A stretch of 64,000 nucleotides of DNA from Aphanizomenon flos-aquae FACHB-1287 (GCF_014698755.1 NZ_JACJTO010000012.1:35761-99760), one strand, 5' to 3'. Counted from the stretch's first letter, positions 47,436 to 57,188 are shown. Made by a program: numbers and translations. Notes: a model not told the origin generated them from the letters alone.

Positions 47436-47805
47436 TTAGCTACAAATTACTCCTGACGCTCCAGTTTTATTCCCTCAAACTCCACAACACCACTATTTTT
47501 ATTTCTATATGTTACACTCAGTCCAAATAGATAATTTTTTCAGACGCGGGAATTTTTTGCTAGGACGCTCCTACCGGTCTTTGAAACTTATTTTGAGACT
47601 ATCTATTGGTCAAAAACATAATTATGGGGTAATAAAAATGATTTTAATTAGGGATAAGCAAGTGTTAAGATATACCATGCGAAGGAAAGCAAATAATAAT
47701 TAAGTTTAAGTCTGTAAAACAGATGCTAAATTCATCTCATTATCAATTTAATCGATTTATCAAAAGTATAAACCAGACAAAAAGTACATCAAAAGGATCA
47801 GGGGT
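47436..47805. promoter_or_regulatory. Divergent control region hmpA/hmpF
   Basis: This 370-bp region must carry promoters for hmpABCDE and hmpF, which in Nostoc punctiforme are induced in hormogonia by a sigma-factor cascade. I could not assign a specific box. A short frame at 47509-47703 looks accidental. Confidence 0.4.
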
Positions 47806-49554
47806 GTGCTATATTTAGCAGAAATACAAAAACAGAGGGGTGGTCTACTTGGTGGCGGTGGTAAAAGTGAACTAAAATTACTTGCTTCTCAACGTAGTGA
47901 CCAAAATTGGAGTTCAGTACCAGATGAAACGATTGTTGCTGATGAAGCAAGTAAATTCAATGACGGCGCATTGGTGCTTGTGGATTTAAGTCCTAATCGT
48001 CAGGTACAGCGGATTCAAGAAGCAGGTCGTCCATTAGTAAATATTTTACAGAATCTCTCCCGACAGGTAGAAAGGTTCAAACTCAAGGAAGAGGAAATTG
48101 ACCAGTGGAAACAGTCGCTGAATTTACAGGTTCAAGAACTGAATCGCCGGGAAATGGAAATGGAATCTCTTTGGGAGCAAGTACAAAAACTAGAGAATGA
48201 TTCTAAAAATGTAGAGAGACAACAGCAATCAATTGATACATCTCGCACAGAGACTGAACGCTTACAGGCAGAGCTTGAACGTAATCGTCAGGAGTTGGAA
48301 GGCGCGTGGGAACACTTACGAGTTGAACAGCGCTCTTTGCAAGAGACTATGTCGAAAGTTCAAAAGTCTCAATTTGTAGATGAAGAGCTTAAATCTGTAC
48401 TAGATAGTTTAATTAATCGCTTATCTGCGCCAATTCTTTCCATTGACGAGGTGAGGAAGTATCTTAATTACGCTTTTGAATTTTCTGATCAGCAGCAGAA
48501 TAATTTAAATATACATTGGCAAAAGTTGGAGGTTCAACGTCACTCAGCTAATCAGCAGCAGAAGGAGGGAGAAGAACTGGTGCAAATTCTGTTTAGTAAC
48601 AAGCAACAATTGCAACAGGCACAAGATTATTTAGCACAACAACTTACCCAGATGCAATTAAAAACGGCTGTAGTTAATAGTAAACGGGAATTGGCTACTA
48701 TACTCAAATGGCATCTAGGAAGTGAGGAGGAATTGTCTCAAAAGCTGCGTATTTTGGTAGTTAACACTGATGTTAAAGTTTCTAAACCAGAAGTTGATGT
48801 GACAGCTTTGGAGCAAATGCCCATGAAAGAATTGGAGAGAATGATCCAAGATTGTCAGGACAAATTGGAGCGTGATTCTGGCTTTGTACAGGAACAAGAA
48901 CAGGAACTTAAATACAAGCAAGAACTTATAGAGGAAATTCAGCAAAAAATTGTTCATTCATCCGAAGAAGAAAAGGTTAATTTAGAATCAGAACTAGCTG
49001 ATGAACAGGATCTTTACCAGATGCTAAACAAAAGTTTAGTCGGACAAAGATGTAATTTGATTGGTCAGCAAAAAACCCTCCAACAAAACCAAGTTGTTTT
49101 ATGGCAAAGACAAGGGATTTTGTTGGATACAAAGGGTGAGCCTAGTGATTTTGAGTCCATAATTTCGGAACTTGAAACCCAAAAACAGCAAAAATCTGCG
49201 GAAATCGAAGGTCTAGAGATTTATATAGCTCAGATGCTAACTGCTATGGAAACAGATCAGGAGCTAATTAACCATGAAACCCAGGAAGTAGAAGAAAAGC
49301 GTCGAAAAGTCAACTCTCTAGAGGAACAATTCCTAAATTTACGAATGGCAAGTGCTGAATATATGGGAAGAATTAGTCTGTATCAAGAAGCTTTACAACC
49401 TATTCAAGATGCTCTTGATCGTTTACGAGAGCAGTTAGACATGATTGCGGGATCTTTAACTCAATTACAAGAATTTGATGATTCTCGGATGCAGGTTGTT
49501 GCTGAGTTGCGTCAGGTAATTGGGAGTTTTATGAATCTGTCAGAGGTTAATTAA
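47806..49554 (+). CDS. hmpF: HmpF, pilus motility coiled-coil protein
   Basis: This 582-residue protein is almost wholly predicted coiled coil, rich in Gln, Glu and Leu (for example RQVERFKLKEEEIDQWKQSL). A short globular N-terminus (MLYLAEIQKQRGGLLGGGGK) precedes it. Its position, divergent from hmpABCDE, and its composition match HmpF of filamentous cyanobacteria, which shifts to the leading pole of each cell and activates type IV pili for gliding. GTG 47806 is used, with AGGATC upstream. Confidence 0.9.
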   Translation: MLYLAEIQKQRGGLLGGGGKSELKLLASQRSDQNWSSVPDETIVADEASKFNDGALVLVDLSPNRQVQRIQEAGRPLVNILQNLSRQVERFKLKEEEIDQWKQSLNLQVQELNRREMEMESLWEQVQKLENDSKNVERQQQSIDTSRTETERLQAELERNRQELEGAWEHLRVEQRSLQETMSKVQKSQFVDEELKSVLDSLINRLSAPILSIDEVRKYLNYAFEFSDQQQNNLNIHWQKLEVQRHSANQQQKEGEELVQILFSNKQQLQQAQDYLAQQLTQMQLKTAVVNSKRELATILKWHLGSEEELSQKLRILVVNTDVKVSKPEVDVTALEQMPMKELERMIQDCQDKLERDSGFVQEQEQELKYKQELIEEIQQKIVHSSEEEKVNLESELADEQDLYQMLNKSLVGQRCNLIGQQKTLQQNQVVLWQRQGILLDTKGEPSDFESIISELETQKQQKSAEIEGLEIYIAQMLTAMETDQELINHETQEVEEKRRKVNSLEEQFLNLRMASAEYMGRISLYQEALQPIQDALDRLREQLDMIAGSLTQLQEFDDSRMQVVAELRQVIGSFMNLSEVN

Positions 49555-49776
49555 TACTAACCTTTGTTGATTATAGCAGTTCCCATACTCGTTAGATACA
49601 AAGTTTTTTAGTTTTAGGAACGGTGAACAATGAATAAACATATGTGTACTTGATTATAATGGGGGGAAATATATTTTAACAGATCCTTGTATCTTGTACA
49701 AGTTTCATGGCCAAATTAATCTCAATGTTACTGGAAAAGGCTTTTTAGAGCTTTTAGACTGGAATTTCTTGGCAGT

Positions 49777-50772
49777 TCAGAGGCTAATTGAGCCCGATAG
49801 TGTCAGGTAAATCCAGTCGCCTTGTACTGTGGCTGTAAAACCTCCAGGAAAAGGATCTGTTTGGGAACGATTGGGGGCTGTAATTAAAGCTGTTAATTTT
49901 TCAATGTGTTCAAAGTTGGGAGTATGGGGAAGTATTTCTTGGAGGATCTGACGCATGACGCGACGTTGTACTGCTAGGGGTGCTTTTTTTAATGTCCGCC
50001 TACTTATTTGTAAATCATCTTGATCGCTCTTTGCTGAGGCTTCTAGCCGCCATTGAAGGGCTGTTTGTTCCAGAAAGTCTACCTCTGCTTGTAGTAATTC
50101 TGCGGTTTGGGCCAAGTTTGCTTCTACTTGGGGGTTGAAATTTTCTTTGAGATATGGAATCAGTTCTTGACGAATACGGTTTCTTGCATACTGTAAATTT
50201 TGATTGGTGGAATCTTCCCAAATTGGTAAATTAAACTCTTGACAAAACTGTTCTGTTTGGGGACGGGTAATTTCTAATAAGGGGCGGACTAGGGTAATAT
50301 TGTTGGTGAGGGGACGTTGCCAAGTTAGGGCTTGTAAACCATCTGCACCAGTACCACGGATTAAATTGTATAGTAAAGTTTCCGCGCGATCGCTGGCGGT
50401 GTGTCCGGTAATAATATATTGATAGTTATAACATTGGGCTATGTCTGTTAAAGCTTGATATCGCCAATTTCTGGCTGTAGCTTCAGTATTAATAGGTTGG
50501 TTGGCTGTTTTTAAATAAAAGGGTGTGTTCCAAGTTTTCGCTAAATTGGCGACGTGGTGGGCATTGGCTTGGGAGTCTTCACGCCAACAATGATCACAAT
50601 GGGCTATAGCTAAGTTCCATCCCCATTTATATTGTAAATCTAATAGTAATTTAATTAAGCAGAGGGAATCTTGTCCACCGGAAACTGCGACTAATATATT
50701 TTTGTCGCGCTCAAATAAATGACGGACGCGGATGGTACGATGTATTTGGGCGTGGAGGGGTGTCCATGTCAT
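49777..50772 (-). CDS. tilS: tRNA(Ile)-lysidine synthase
   Basis: This essential enzyme changes C34 of the CAU-anticodon isoleucine tRNA to lysidine using ATP and lysine. The PP-loop SGGQDSLC (near 31) and the family segments AHCDHCWREDS, TGHTASDRAETLLYNLIRGT and RPLLEITR are visible. At 331 residues it is the short form without the full C-terminal domain of E. coli TilS, as is common in cyanobacteria. ATG 50772 is used. Confidence 0.93.
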   Translation of the reverse strand: MTWTPLHAQIHRTIRVRHLFERDKNILVAVSGGQDSLCLIKLLLDLQYKWGWNLAIAHCDHCWREDSQANAHHVANLAKTWNTPFYLKTANQPINTEATARNWRYQALTDIAQCYNYQYIITGHTASDRAETLLYNLIRGTGADGLQALTWQRPLTNNITLVRPLLEITRPQTEQFCQEFNLPIWEDSTNQNLQYARNRIRQELIPYLKENFNPQVEANLAQTAELLQAEVDFLEQTALQWRLEASAKSDQDDLQISRRTLKKAPLAVQRRVMRQILQEILPHTPNFEHIEKLTALITAPNRSQTDPFPGGFTATVQGDWIYLTLSGSISL

Positions 50773-50914
50773 AATAGATATTTAATCCAAGAGAGAAAAA
50801 GACCACTAATTACACATAGAACAACGAACTTATTGCTCCGATGAATTATAGCCCAGTGTTCCCACTATTGTTGTAGGAATAGTGTGCTTTTGAGTTTTTT
50901 GGATAAATTCTTTA

Positions 50915-50967
50915 CCACAAGAGTTTCATGATTCAATTTTGTACCTCATCTTCAGCGGAAAACACTG
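50915..50967 (-). repeat. 53-bp dispersed repeat, copy 2
   Basis: Reverse complement of the repeat at 24851-24903, with four mismatches. Confidence 0.8.
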
Positions 50968-51490
50968 ATGCGGTGTGAACACTTATCTGAGGAGTTCCCT
51001 AGAGTTCTGTAGCTCTCGTAACAAAATTTTTATTAGGGTATATGTTTTTGTGTTTTTCTATGAAGTTATTAAATATACGCTCAAACTCTTGTTTATTCTT
51101 CCTGGATTTTAATTGTATTGGTTCTATATTCACTTTTATGACTATTTTACAGTAAGTTAATATCAATTATAATCTGTTGCTATTATGACTTGTAAAATGG
51201 TGGTATTTACGCAAGTAATCTGAAAAATTAAATCTCTATTATGGGGTTGACACTTATAAGTAAATATGTCACATTTGTGTTTGAGAGATATGTCACTGGA
51301 TAGCAATATCAAATTTTGTGACATACCTGGGGTGGTAAGAAATGCTTTTATAACCAAAGCCAGTTAAATTCTGGACAGATTTTACTGATATCGCAGCAAA
51401 GTCAATTTTACACAGTCTCTAACTCAAAATAATTTCGTTTTTCAGGTTGAAAATTAAGGAATAACATTTTACTATCAGGAGCCATAAGTT
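50968..51490. other. Long intergenic region with TATGTCAC repeats
   Basis: No convincing gene was seen. The word TATGTCAC occurs near 51264 and 51288, and its complement GTGACATA near 51318, which could be a regulator site upstream of the secreted-protein gene or a mobile-element remnant. Confidence 0.4.
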
Positions 51491-52102
51491 ATGAAATTGA
51501 ATCCCAACTTAAAGCCAATTATAAGTTCTCTGTTCTCACTAGCTTTGTTGTCCATACAAAATCCAGCAATTGCATTAGTAAATCAAGGTAAATTAGAAAA
51601 TTCTTCAATTAATTTAGGACTGAATATAACCAAAGAATTTACCAGAAAACAACCAATTCAAATTGCCACAGATGATGAATATTGGGGACCACAAGGAGAT
51701 TTTAATATTTTGATGCCTGGAGATGTAGTAGAGAATAATAAAGAACTGCTGGTAACAGCAAATACGGCAACAGAAACAGTATATATGATCTTTCATGGAG
51801 ATCTACCGACAGATACTGATTATTTAAGCTCGGAAGGGATTCGAGAAGTTTTACAAATCTCTCTGAGAAAAAACCTGGATATAAAAGGTAAAGTTGTGAA
51901 AAGCACAAATATGGTAATTGAAGGATATCCAGGTATTGAGTTGCTAGTACAACATTCTGATGGTAGTCTAGGACAATATCAAGGATATGTGGTCAAACGA
52001 CGACTTTATTTAATCGGAGCTAGAGCAAAGGATGAATTAACCACAGAAGCGACTAATTTTTTCGATTCTTTTAGGGTGTATCCGAGCAAGATTGTTAATT
52101 AA
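51491..52102 (+). CDS. Secreted hypothetical protein
   Basis: This 203-residue protein has a signal peptide (about 1-29, LFSLALLSIQNPAIALV). The mature part is a mixed alpha/beta domain with FNILMPGDVVENN, VYMIFHGDLPTDT and a C-terminal RRLYLIGARAKDEL ... FFDSFRV. This pattern resembles exported proteins of unknown function in cyanobacteria, but I do not recognise the family. ATG 51491 has CAGGAG 9 bases upstream, a strong ribosome-binding site. Confidence 0.65.
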   Translation: MKLNPNLKPIISSLFSLALLSIQNPAIALVNQGKLENSSINLGLNITKEFTRKQPIQIATDDEYWGPQGDFNILMPGDVVENNKELLVTANTATETVYMIFHGDLPTDTDYLSSEGIREVLQISLRKNLDIKGKVVKSTNMVIEGYPGIELLVQHSDGSLGQYQGYVVKRRLYLIGARAKDELTTEATNFFDSFRVYPSKIVN

Positions 52103-52141
52103 ATTTAGAGTGAGTATTGTCCTAAAATTGTCTGCTGACGG

Positions 52142-52903
52142 TTAAATATCTTTACCAACTCCCAACTTTTTTGTCATCACATCTGTATTCATCAATTTAT
52201 CCCAAAACCGAAAATAAAGGCCATAATTGCAATTGAATTTATGATGATGAAAAGTATGGTGGGTTGGTGTAATCCAATTTTTACCCCAAAAACCAATCAT
52301 CCAAGAACGGGGATAAATTTCATAACCGGTATGATTGACAACGCCAAATATGGTCATTAAAGTTAATAATAAAAGTACCATACTAATGTGAATGGGAATA
52401 ATAAAAACTAGAATGGGAATAATAATTGCTTGAATAACACTCTCAAAAGGGTCAAAAGAAAAAGATGCCCAGGGTGTAGGATTAATAGATTCGTGATGTA
52501 TTTGATGATAACGACGATATATTCTAGGAATGTGTAACCAGCGGTGTGTCCAGTAAAAATAAGTATCGTGGAGAAATAAATAAATAAATAAACTCAAAGG
52601 TAAATATAATAAACTATATTCCAGAGGATTAAAATAAACTTTCGTATTTCCTGAGACAATCATAGTGATCATTAAAGTGCCGGGTACGGCAAAAATGAGA
52701 CAAGATAAAAGTGACCATTTAATTTCGCTGTTGATTTTGCTTTTACGTCCGTCGAAATCATGAAGACGACGACCCTCCCAAGATTTTGGACGACGAACCC
52801 AAAGCCACCAATAGAGAAATGAGGACACAACTAGGTATCGGATTGAAAGTACAAAAAACATAAACAAAGTCAAGATAGCAAATTGTATTAAGTTAGGGAG
52901 CAT
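52142..52903 (-). CDS. Sterol desaturase / fatty acid hydroxylase family protein
   Basis: This 253-residue membrane protein has the histidine boxes of the non-haem di-iron hydroxylase family: HDTYFYWTHRWLH (near 111), HQIHHES (near 138) and THHTFHHHKFN (near 215). About four to five membrane helices are predicted. Members hydroxylate or desaturate sterols, fatty acids or carotenoids; the substrate here is not shown. ATG 52903 is used. Confidence 0.85.
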   Translation of the reverse strand: MLPNLIQFAILTLFMFFVLSIRYLVVSSFLYWWLWVRRPKSWEGRRLHDFDGRKSKINSEIKWSLLSCLIFAVPGTLMITMIVSGNTKVYFNPLEYSLLYLPLSLFIYLFLHDTYFYWTHRWLHIPRIYRRYHQIHHESINPTPWASFSFDPFESVIQAIIIPILVFIIPIHISMVLLLLTLMTIFGVVNHTGYEIYPRSWMIGFWGKNWITPTHHTFHHHKFNCNYGLYFRFWDKLMNTDVMTKKLGVGKDI

Positions 52904-53023
52904 AGGGGTAGTATCTGAAGTTACAGGTCAAGCTTATCATCATTAAACAAAATGTTACTTAAAATATTAATTTGATTTCAATCCCCTCAATTTAAGAGTT
53001 AAGGGGGTTATTGGGTAAGATGA

Positions 53024-54061
53024 TTACAAAAACCAACCGTAGGAGTGTAAACCTTTACCCAAAAGATTCACACCTAGGTAACAAATCCAAACTACTATAA
53101 AACCAGCAGCGGCTAAAATTGCGGGTTTTCGGCCTTGCCAACCGCGAGTTATTCTAGAATGTAGATAGGCTGCGAATACTAACCAGGTAATTAGCGCCCA
53201 AGTTTCTTTGGGGTCCCAACTCCAGTAAGAACCCCAGGCTTCATTAGCCCAAACACCACCAGCGATAATACCGATAGTTAGGAGGGGAAATCCTAAGCCA
53301 ATAATACGGTAACTAATATTATCCAGGGTTTCAGCTAAATTTAGGCGTTGCGGTGAAAGGGTTTCAGTAGTTTCACTAGGGATAGTTGTGACTATATCTA
53401 AAACTGCTGTTCCATTCCCGGTGTTTTTGCTTTCTATGCGTGAAAAGCCGTTAGTTTCCGCTGTGGTTGTAGATGTAACTAACTCACCTGCTTTGAGTAG
53501 TTTATAGCCATTACTACGATAACCGCCATTACCGAAGGAACTACCTTGTAATTGGATGTTTTGTCCACCAGTAACAATTAAAAAAGCGATCGCTAATAAT
53601 GCCCCTACCATTAAAGCAGAGTAGCTTAACATCATGACGCTAACGTGCATCATCAGCCAGTTAGATTTTAAAGCCGGGACTAAAGGCTCTGAAATCTGCA
53701 TATTTGATGGTAGGGTTAAAGTAGCAAAAGCAGCAATTCCCATGGCTACAGGTGCAGTGACAACTCCTACCAAACGGCTACGACTGCTATTTTCAGCAAT
53801 TAGATGTACAGCGGTAATTCCCCAGGTGAGGAAAAATAGAGACTCATAGAGATTACTGAGGGGAAAATAACCCGCTTCTATCCATCTTGCCCCTAATAAA
53901 GTAGCCATACACAGGTTAGCGATGGCCATTCCAGCAGTCCCCAAAGCCGCTGTCACGGATAAACTGGGAAAAGCTGCTCCCACCCAATACACTAACATTG
54001 TACAGAACAAGACAGCAAAGGAGGCGTTATCTAGCCAGTTCTGGAGTACAACCAGATTCAT
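53024..54061 (-). CDS. ccsA: c-type cytochrome biogenesis protein CcsA (WWD haem handler)
   Basis: This 345-residue integral membrane protein of the System II (Ccs) pathway delivers haem to apocytochromes in the lumen, together with Ccs1/CcsB. The haem-binding WWD motif is in [17 protein letters not shown], with nearby His residues. Eight or so membrane helices are predicted, and a long Ser/Thr/Asn-rich loop lies in the middle. ATG 54061 is chosen: GGAGAG lies 8 bases upstream. Some annotations call this family CcsB. Confidence 0.9.
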   Translation of the reverse strand: MNLVVLQNWLDNASFAVLFCTMLVYWVGAAFPSLSVTAALGTAGMAIANLCMATLLGARWIEAGYFPLSNLYESLFFLTWGITAVHLIAENSSRSRLVGVVTAPVAMGIAAFATLTLPSNMQISEPLVPALKSNWLMMHVSVMMLSYSALMVGALLAIAFLIVTGGQNIQLQGSSFGNGGYRSNGYKLLKAGELVTSTTTAETNGFSRIESKNTGNGTAVLDIVTTIPSETTETLSPQRLNLAETLDNISYRIIGLGFPLLTIGIIAGGVWANEAWGSYWSWDPKETWALITWLVFAAYLHSRITRGWQGRKPAILAAAGFIVVWICYLGVNLLGKGLHSYGWFL

Positions 54062-54240
54062 AAAAATTCTCTCCAGTAATACTTGAAAAATCAATTGCGA
54101 TTATCTTGATTCTATCTGGTTTTGGGGATTTAATTTTCAAAATTCATTTGACTAAATTTGTCCACGTTTAGATATAATTTAGGATGGGGATGGTATTAAG
54201 ACTTACGCAAATATCCTCCAAACTCTCATTTCTCTGTATT

Positions 54241-54369
54241 CTATGTACCTAAAGTGGTATGATCAATAGCAAATGAAGCTGCACTTGCTTCTTCTGAAGA
54301 ATGACAGTATTCACAAAGAAATTTTGCTCTTTCTCTACCTAATTTTTTGCTTGTCTCGTTAACTGTTAT
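54241..54369 (-). pseudogene. HNH endonuclease fragment
   Basis: The minus strand encodes KKLGRERAKFLCEYCHSSEE, then a segment ending FAIDHTTLGT and a stop. This is the N-terminal half of an HNH nuclease (CxxC then IDH). The catalytic C-terminal half is gone and no start codon is found. Confidence 0.6.
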
Positions 54370-54399
54370 GATTCAGTTTGTCAATGAAAACTATATTTA

Positions 54400-54640
54400 A
54401 TTATTTCTACTTGTCCAGATTCTATTTTAAAAAACTCAAACATTTCTAAAAAACTACCATCTTTTAATATTTTTCATAAGGCTTGTTCTAACTTATGGAT
54501 TTTTGTTAAAATATCTTTGCGGAGTTCGCATAAACTAAAGCATTCAAAAAAATCTATTTCATCTCCTAAACTTCCTGAGTTAAATTGTTCTACAAATTGT
54601 TCAGAAGTGAGTTGATATTTTTTTCAAACTTATCTATATC
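54400..54640 (-). pseudogene. Broken small gene, family not recognised
   Basis: The minus strand reads YQLTSEQFVEQFNSGSLGDE, then IDFFECFSLCELRKDILTKI up to a stop near 54474, with coding-like residues beyond it in the same frame (FLEMFEFFKIES). The upstream part is frameshifted. It may be a decayed antitoxin-like gene. Confidence 0.35.
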
Positions 54641-54660
54641 TAAGTTATATAGAGTTTTAG

Positions 54661-54774
54661 TGAAATAAAAGCTAGTTCCGTTTTTGCACCTGACTTAAGA
54701 TTTAAGACAATTAATGGAATTAGGTAAAAATTAATGATTTGAGAAAAAGAATTAGCTGATCGTAGGGGTGGAAT
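54661..54774 (+). repeat. Mosaic copy of downstream toxin-antitoxin DNA
   Basis: Three segments abut: 54661-54697 matches 56131-56167 (inside higB, one mismatch), 54698-54744 matches 57567-57613 (leader and start of the antitoxin, about five mismatches), and 54743-54774 matches 57795-57826 exactly (end of the same antitoxin gene). Their order is the same as in the downstream region, so this is a deleted duplicate. Confidence 0.85.
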
Positions 54775-54775
54775 G

Positions 54776-54918
54776 TAACTGTATTTTATAGTCTTCAAAT
54801 CTCACGAACAATTTATCAATAACAATCCTGTAAATCCTATAATCCTGGATATCCTGATTCAGACAATTACAATTTCAGCATCCCACCAATAACTTACAAA
54901 TAACAATCCTGTAAATCC
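54776..54918 (-). repeat. AGGAT-phased repeats, left flank of GxxExxY gene
   Basis: Copies in ATCCT orientation (AATCCTGTAAATCCTATAAT onward, near 54824) precede the gene, and a partial copy runs up to the ATG. The part before it (CTGTATTTTATAGTCTTC) matches 55617-55690, so the full unit is longer than the AGGAT core. Confidence 0.85.
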
Positions 54919-55320
54919 ATGAACACAAGTAATACCCAAAATCTAAAATTAGACGAAATTACATATATAATCAATGGATGTGCAATGAAAATACACCGAA
55001 CTTTGGGAAACGGTTTTCAGGAGGTTATTTATCAAAGATGTATGGAAATTGAGTTGCAAAAATCAGGTTTAGGTTTTGGAAGGGAGGCGGAACAAGTAAT
55101 TTATTATGAGGGAATTGAAGTAGGAACAAGAAGGGCGGATTTTATAGTTGAAAATCAGGTTGTGGTGGAGTTGAAAGCGGTTATTTCTTTAGAAGATGTT
55201 CATTTAGCGCAAGCGAAAAATTATTTGGTAGCTTATAATTTTCCTGTTGGTTTATTGATTAATTTTGGTGGGTTGAAGTTGGAATATAAGAAGGTTTTTA
55301 ATCCTAGATTTCAGGGTTAA
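54919..55320 (+). CDS. GxxExxY protein (PD-(D/E)XK nuclease superfamily)
   Basis: This 133-residue protein has the name-giving motif GFQEVIY (32-38) and the PD-(D/E)XK core: Asp74 in RRADFIV and Glu84/Lys86 in VVVELKA. The family is widespread, and its nuclease fold is inferred from these residues. The biological role is unknown. The ATG lies at the end of a repeat copy (CCTGTAAATCC just before it), and the downstream side carries opposite-orientation copies starting at 55324, so the gene is bracketed by inverted repeats. There is no clear ribosome-binding site beyond the repeat. Confidence 0.88.
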   Translation: MNTSNTQNLKLDEITYIINGCAMKIHRTLGNGFQEVIYQRCMEIELQKSGLGFGREAEQVIYYEGIEVGTRRADFIVENQVVVELKAVISLEDVHLAQAKNYLVAYNFPVGLLINFGGLKLEYKKVFNPRFQG

Positions 55321-55525
55321 TTTGTCTGAATCAGGATTTCCAGGATTAGAGGATTTTCAGGATGTTGTTGTTTATTTGCAGTGGGGATTTGAGGATTTTA
55401 ATTGTCTGAATCAGGATAACCAGGATTATAGGATTTACATGATGTGGTTTTTTATTTGAAGTGGGGATTTTGAGGATGTTTTTTGTCTGAATCAGGATAA
55501 CCAGGATTTAAGGATTTTCAGGATG
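55321..55525 (+). repeat. AGGAT-phased repeats, right flank of GxxExxY gene
   Basis: Three forward copies begin near 55324, 55404 and 55485 (TGTCTGAATCAGGAT...), with a period of about 80 bp. Each has three or four AGGAT words at 8-9-bp spacing, separated by about 38 bp of similar spacer ending TTGAAGTGGGGATTT. Confidence 0.88.
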
Positions 55526-55616
55526 TAGTTGTTTGATTGTCTATAAAATGTAGAGATTTTGGGATGATAGATAAGTTATCAGTTAAATTATCCGCTGTTA
55601 ATTCTTGACTATTACT

Positions 55617-55812
55617 GTAACTGGATTTTATAATCTTCAAATCTTCACAGACAATTTATCAAGAACAATCCTGTACATCCTAAAATCCTGGACATCCTGA
55701 TTCTGACAATTACAATTTCAGCATCCCATCAACAACCTACAAATTACCATCCTGTACATCCTAAAATCCTGGATATCCTGATTCTGACAATTAAAATTTC
55801 AGCATCTCACCA
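55617..55812 (-). repeat. AGGAT-phased repeats upstream of higBA
   Basis: Two reverse copies (about 55666-55708 and 55748-55790), period about 81 bp, each followed by ACAATTACAATTTCAGCATC-like spacer. The lead segment matches that at 54776. Confidence 0.85.
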
Positions 55813-56014
55813 ATACTTTTAGTGATTTGTACGTAAGCCATAAGAGTAAAAAAAATTAAGTAAAATAATTATAAATTAAATACTTGCTTTTAAATTCGCA
55901 TTTTGCTAAGATTATTTTACAGCCTTTTTAAGGCCTTTTAATTAATTCACTTAGAACTAATGTAAGAGGTAAGTATGATGTTGATTGCAAAATGTAGAGG
56001 AAAACCATACATAT

Positions 56015-56323
56015 ATGCGGATTATTTCAGAAACCAAACTTAAAAAAGCTTGTGAAAAGCACTCTGATGCCGAATTTAGCATACAAGCCTGGAAGAAGCT
56101 TGTAAAGGAGCAAGACTGGAAGAGTCCTAATGAAATAAAAGCTACTTCCGTTTTTGCACCTGACTTAGTTAAAAACTTTGTTATTTTTGACATTGGAGGA
56201 AATAAGTATCGGTTAATAACTTGTATTAACTATAAAACCAAAGTCATATATATCCGTGATTTTCTCACTCATGCAGAATATGATAGAGATAAATGGAAAG
56301 ATGATCAATGGTTTAATAGCTAA
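56015..56323 (+). CDS. higB: HigB-family mRNA interferase toxin
   Basis: This 102-residue toxin of the HigB (RelE-superfamily) type has KLKKACEKHSDAEFSIQAWK, FDIGGNKYRLITCINYKTK and VIYIRDFLTHAEYDRDKW. HigB cleaves mRNA, often on the ribosome. ATG 56015 is preceded by AGAGGAAA at a 12-base distance; a TTG 30 bp upstream is unlikely. The antitoxin follows, the reverse of the usual antitoxin-first order but normal for higBA. A 37-bp piece of this gene is copied at 54661. Confidence 0.88.
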   Translation: MRIISETKLKKACEKHSDAEFSIQAWKKLVKEQDWKSPNEIKATSVFAPDLVKNFVIFDIGGNKYRLITCINYKTKVIYIRDFLTHAEYDRDKWKDDQWFNS

Positions 56324-56430
56324 TACTAATGAGGATTGATGAATTAGGTAAAACTAAGATTGGTATTATTCAATCTTAGTCCTAATATTTTTAGTCCTAA
56401 TATTTAAGCAAATAATACCATAATGAACGA

Positions 56431-56862
56431 ATGTTGAATCATCACAGCAGCTATACACAATTACTTGTATCTTTCCCCCCACGTCCTATAAAGAATGAAG
56501 AAGATTTAGAAAAAATTCAAGCAGTTGTTGATAATCTACTTGACCAGGGGGAACTAACAGAGGAAGAAGAAGACTATTTGGATTTACTGGGAATTTTAAT
56601 TTATGAATATGAGGAAAAACAAAATCTGATTCCAGATATCTATGGAGTAGAACTTTTAAAAGTTTTAATTGCGGAATTAAATCTGAAACAAAAAGATTTA
56701 GTTCCTATTTTTAAAACAGAGTCAATTGTTTCCGATGTACTTAAAAACAAGCGTAAATTAACAGTTGAACATATTGAAAAGCTGGCAAAGTTTTTTAATG
56801 TTTCAGTCGCTGTATTCTTTCCAAAAAATCCATCAGAAAGAGATTTTTTAGAAGTAGCATAA
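56431..56862 (+). CDS. higA: HigA-like antitoxin
   Basis: This 143-residue protein has an acidic N-terminal half (EEDLEKIQAVVDNLLDQGEL) and a C-terminal helix-turn-helix (LNLKQKDLVPIFKTESIVSD, then LTVEHIEKLAKFFNVSVAVF) typical of HigA antitoxins, which repress their operon. It lies 107 bp after higB, wider than usual, so it may have its own promoter. ATG 56431 is used. Confidence 0.85.
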   Translation: MLNHHSSYTQLLVSFPPRPIKNEEDLEKIQAVVDNLLDQGELTEEEEDYLDLLGILIYEYEEKQNLIPDIYGVELLKVLIAELNLKQKDLVPIFKTESIVSDVLKNKRKLTVEHIEKLAKFFNVSVAVFFPKNPSERDFLEVA

Positions 56863-56891
56863 TGCACTATTTCAATAACAAAATCAAAACC

Positions 56892-56919
56892 GTGCGTTAC
56901 ATTTCATTCATTAACGCAC
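56892..56919. repeat. GTGCGTTA...TAACGCAC inverted repeat
   Basis: An 8-bp stem with a 12-base loop lies between convergent genes. This is a common dispersed palindrome type in cyanobacteria and may stop transcription from both sides. Confidence 0.6.
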
Positions 56920-56920
56920 C

Positions 56921-57133
56921 CTACAATATTTCTGGTAATTCCAAATCTTCAAAATTGGCAAAGCGTTTTTCAATCAGAGTTGCTAAATTAATCGGATTTT
57001 GAGGATTTTCTGTGAGAACAAGACGGAGCATTTCTGTAATTTCTTGTTCTAGAGAATGTCCATGTTTTTCGGCTAGTTTTTGTAACTGATTTTGCAGATC
57101 ATCATCAAGGTTAGAGATTGTAATATTAGTCAT
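56921..57133 (-). CDS. FitA/VapB-like ribbon-helix-helix antitoxin, orphan
   Basis: This 70-residue protein has a typical FitA/Arc start, NITISNLDDDLQNQLQKLAE, and KHGHSLEQEITEMLR, a DNA-binding ribbon-helix-helix that represses a toxin-antitoxin operon. The PIN toxin normally encoded just downstream is absent: the next DNA is the palindrome and the end of higA on the other strand. ATG 57133 is used. Confidence 0.75.
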   Translation of the reverse strand: MTNITISNLDDDLQNQLQKLAEKHGHSLEQEITEMLRLVLTENPQNPINLATLIEKRFANFEDLELPEIL

Positions 57134-57188
57134 AATTAATTTAAAGTTAAAGGATATGTTTATTGTACACTATTAATCTGATTTTTTT

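Noticed and set aside
47509..47703. 64-codon frame in the hmpA/hmpF control region
   Set aside because: Composition is not coding-like, and it occupies the region needed for divergent promoters.
51163..51357. 64-codon minus-strand frame in the long gap after tilS
   Set aside because: No start signal or family; its DNA contains TATGTCAC repeats better explained as regulatory or mobile-element remnants.
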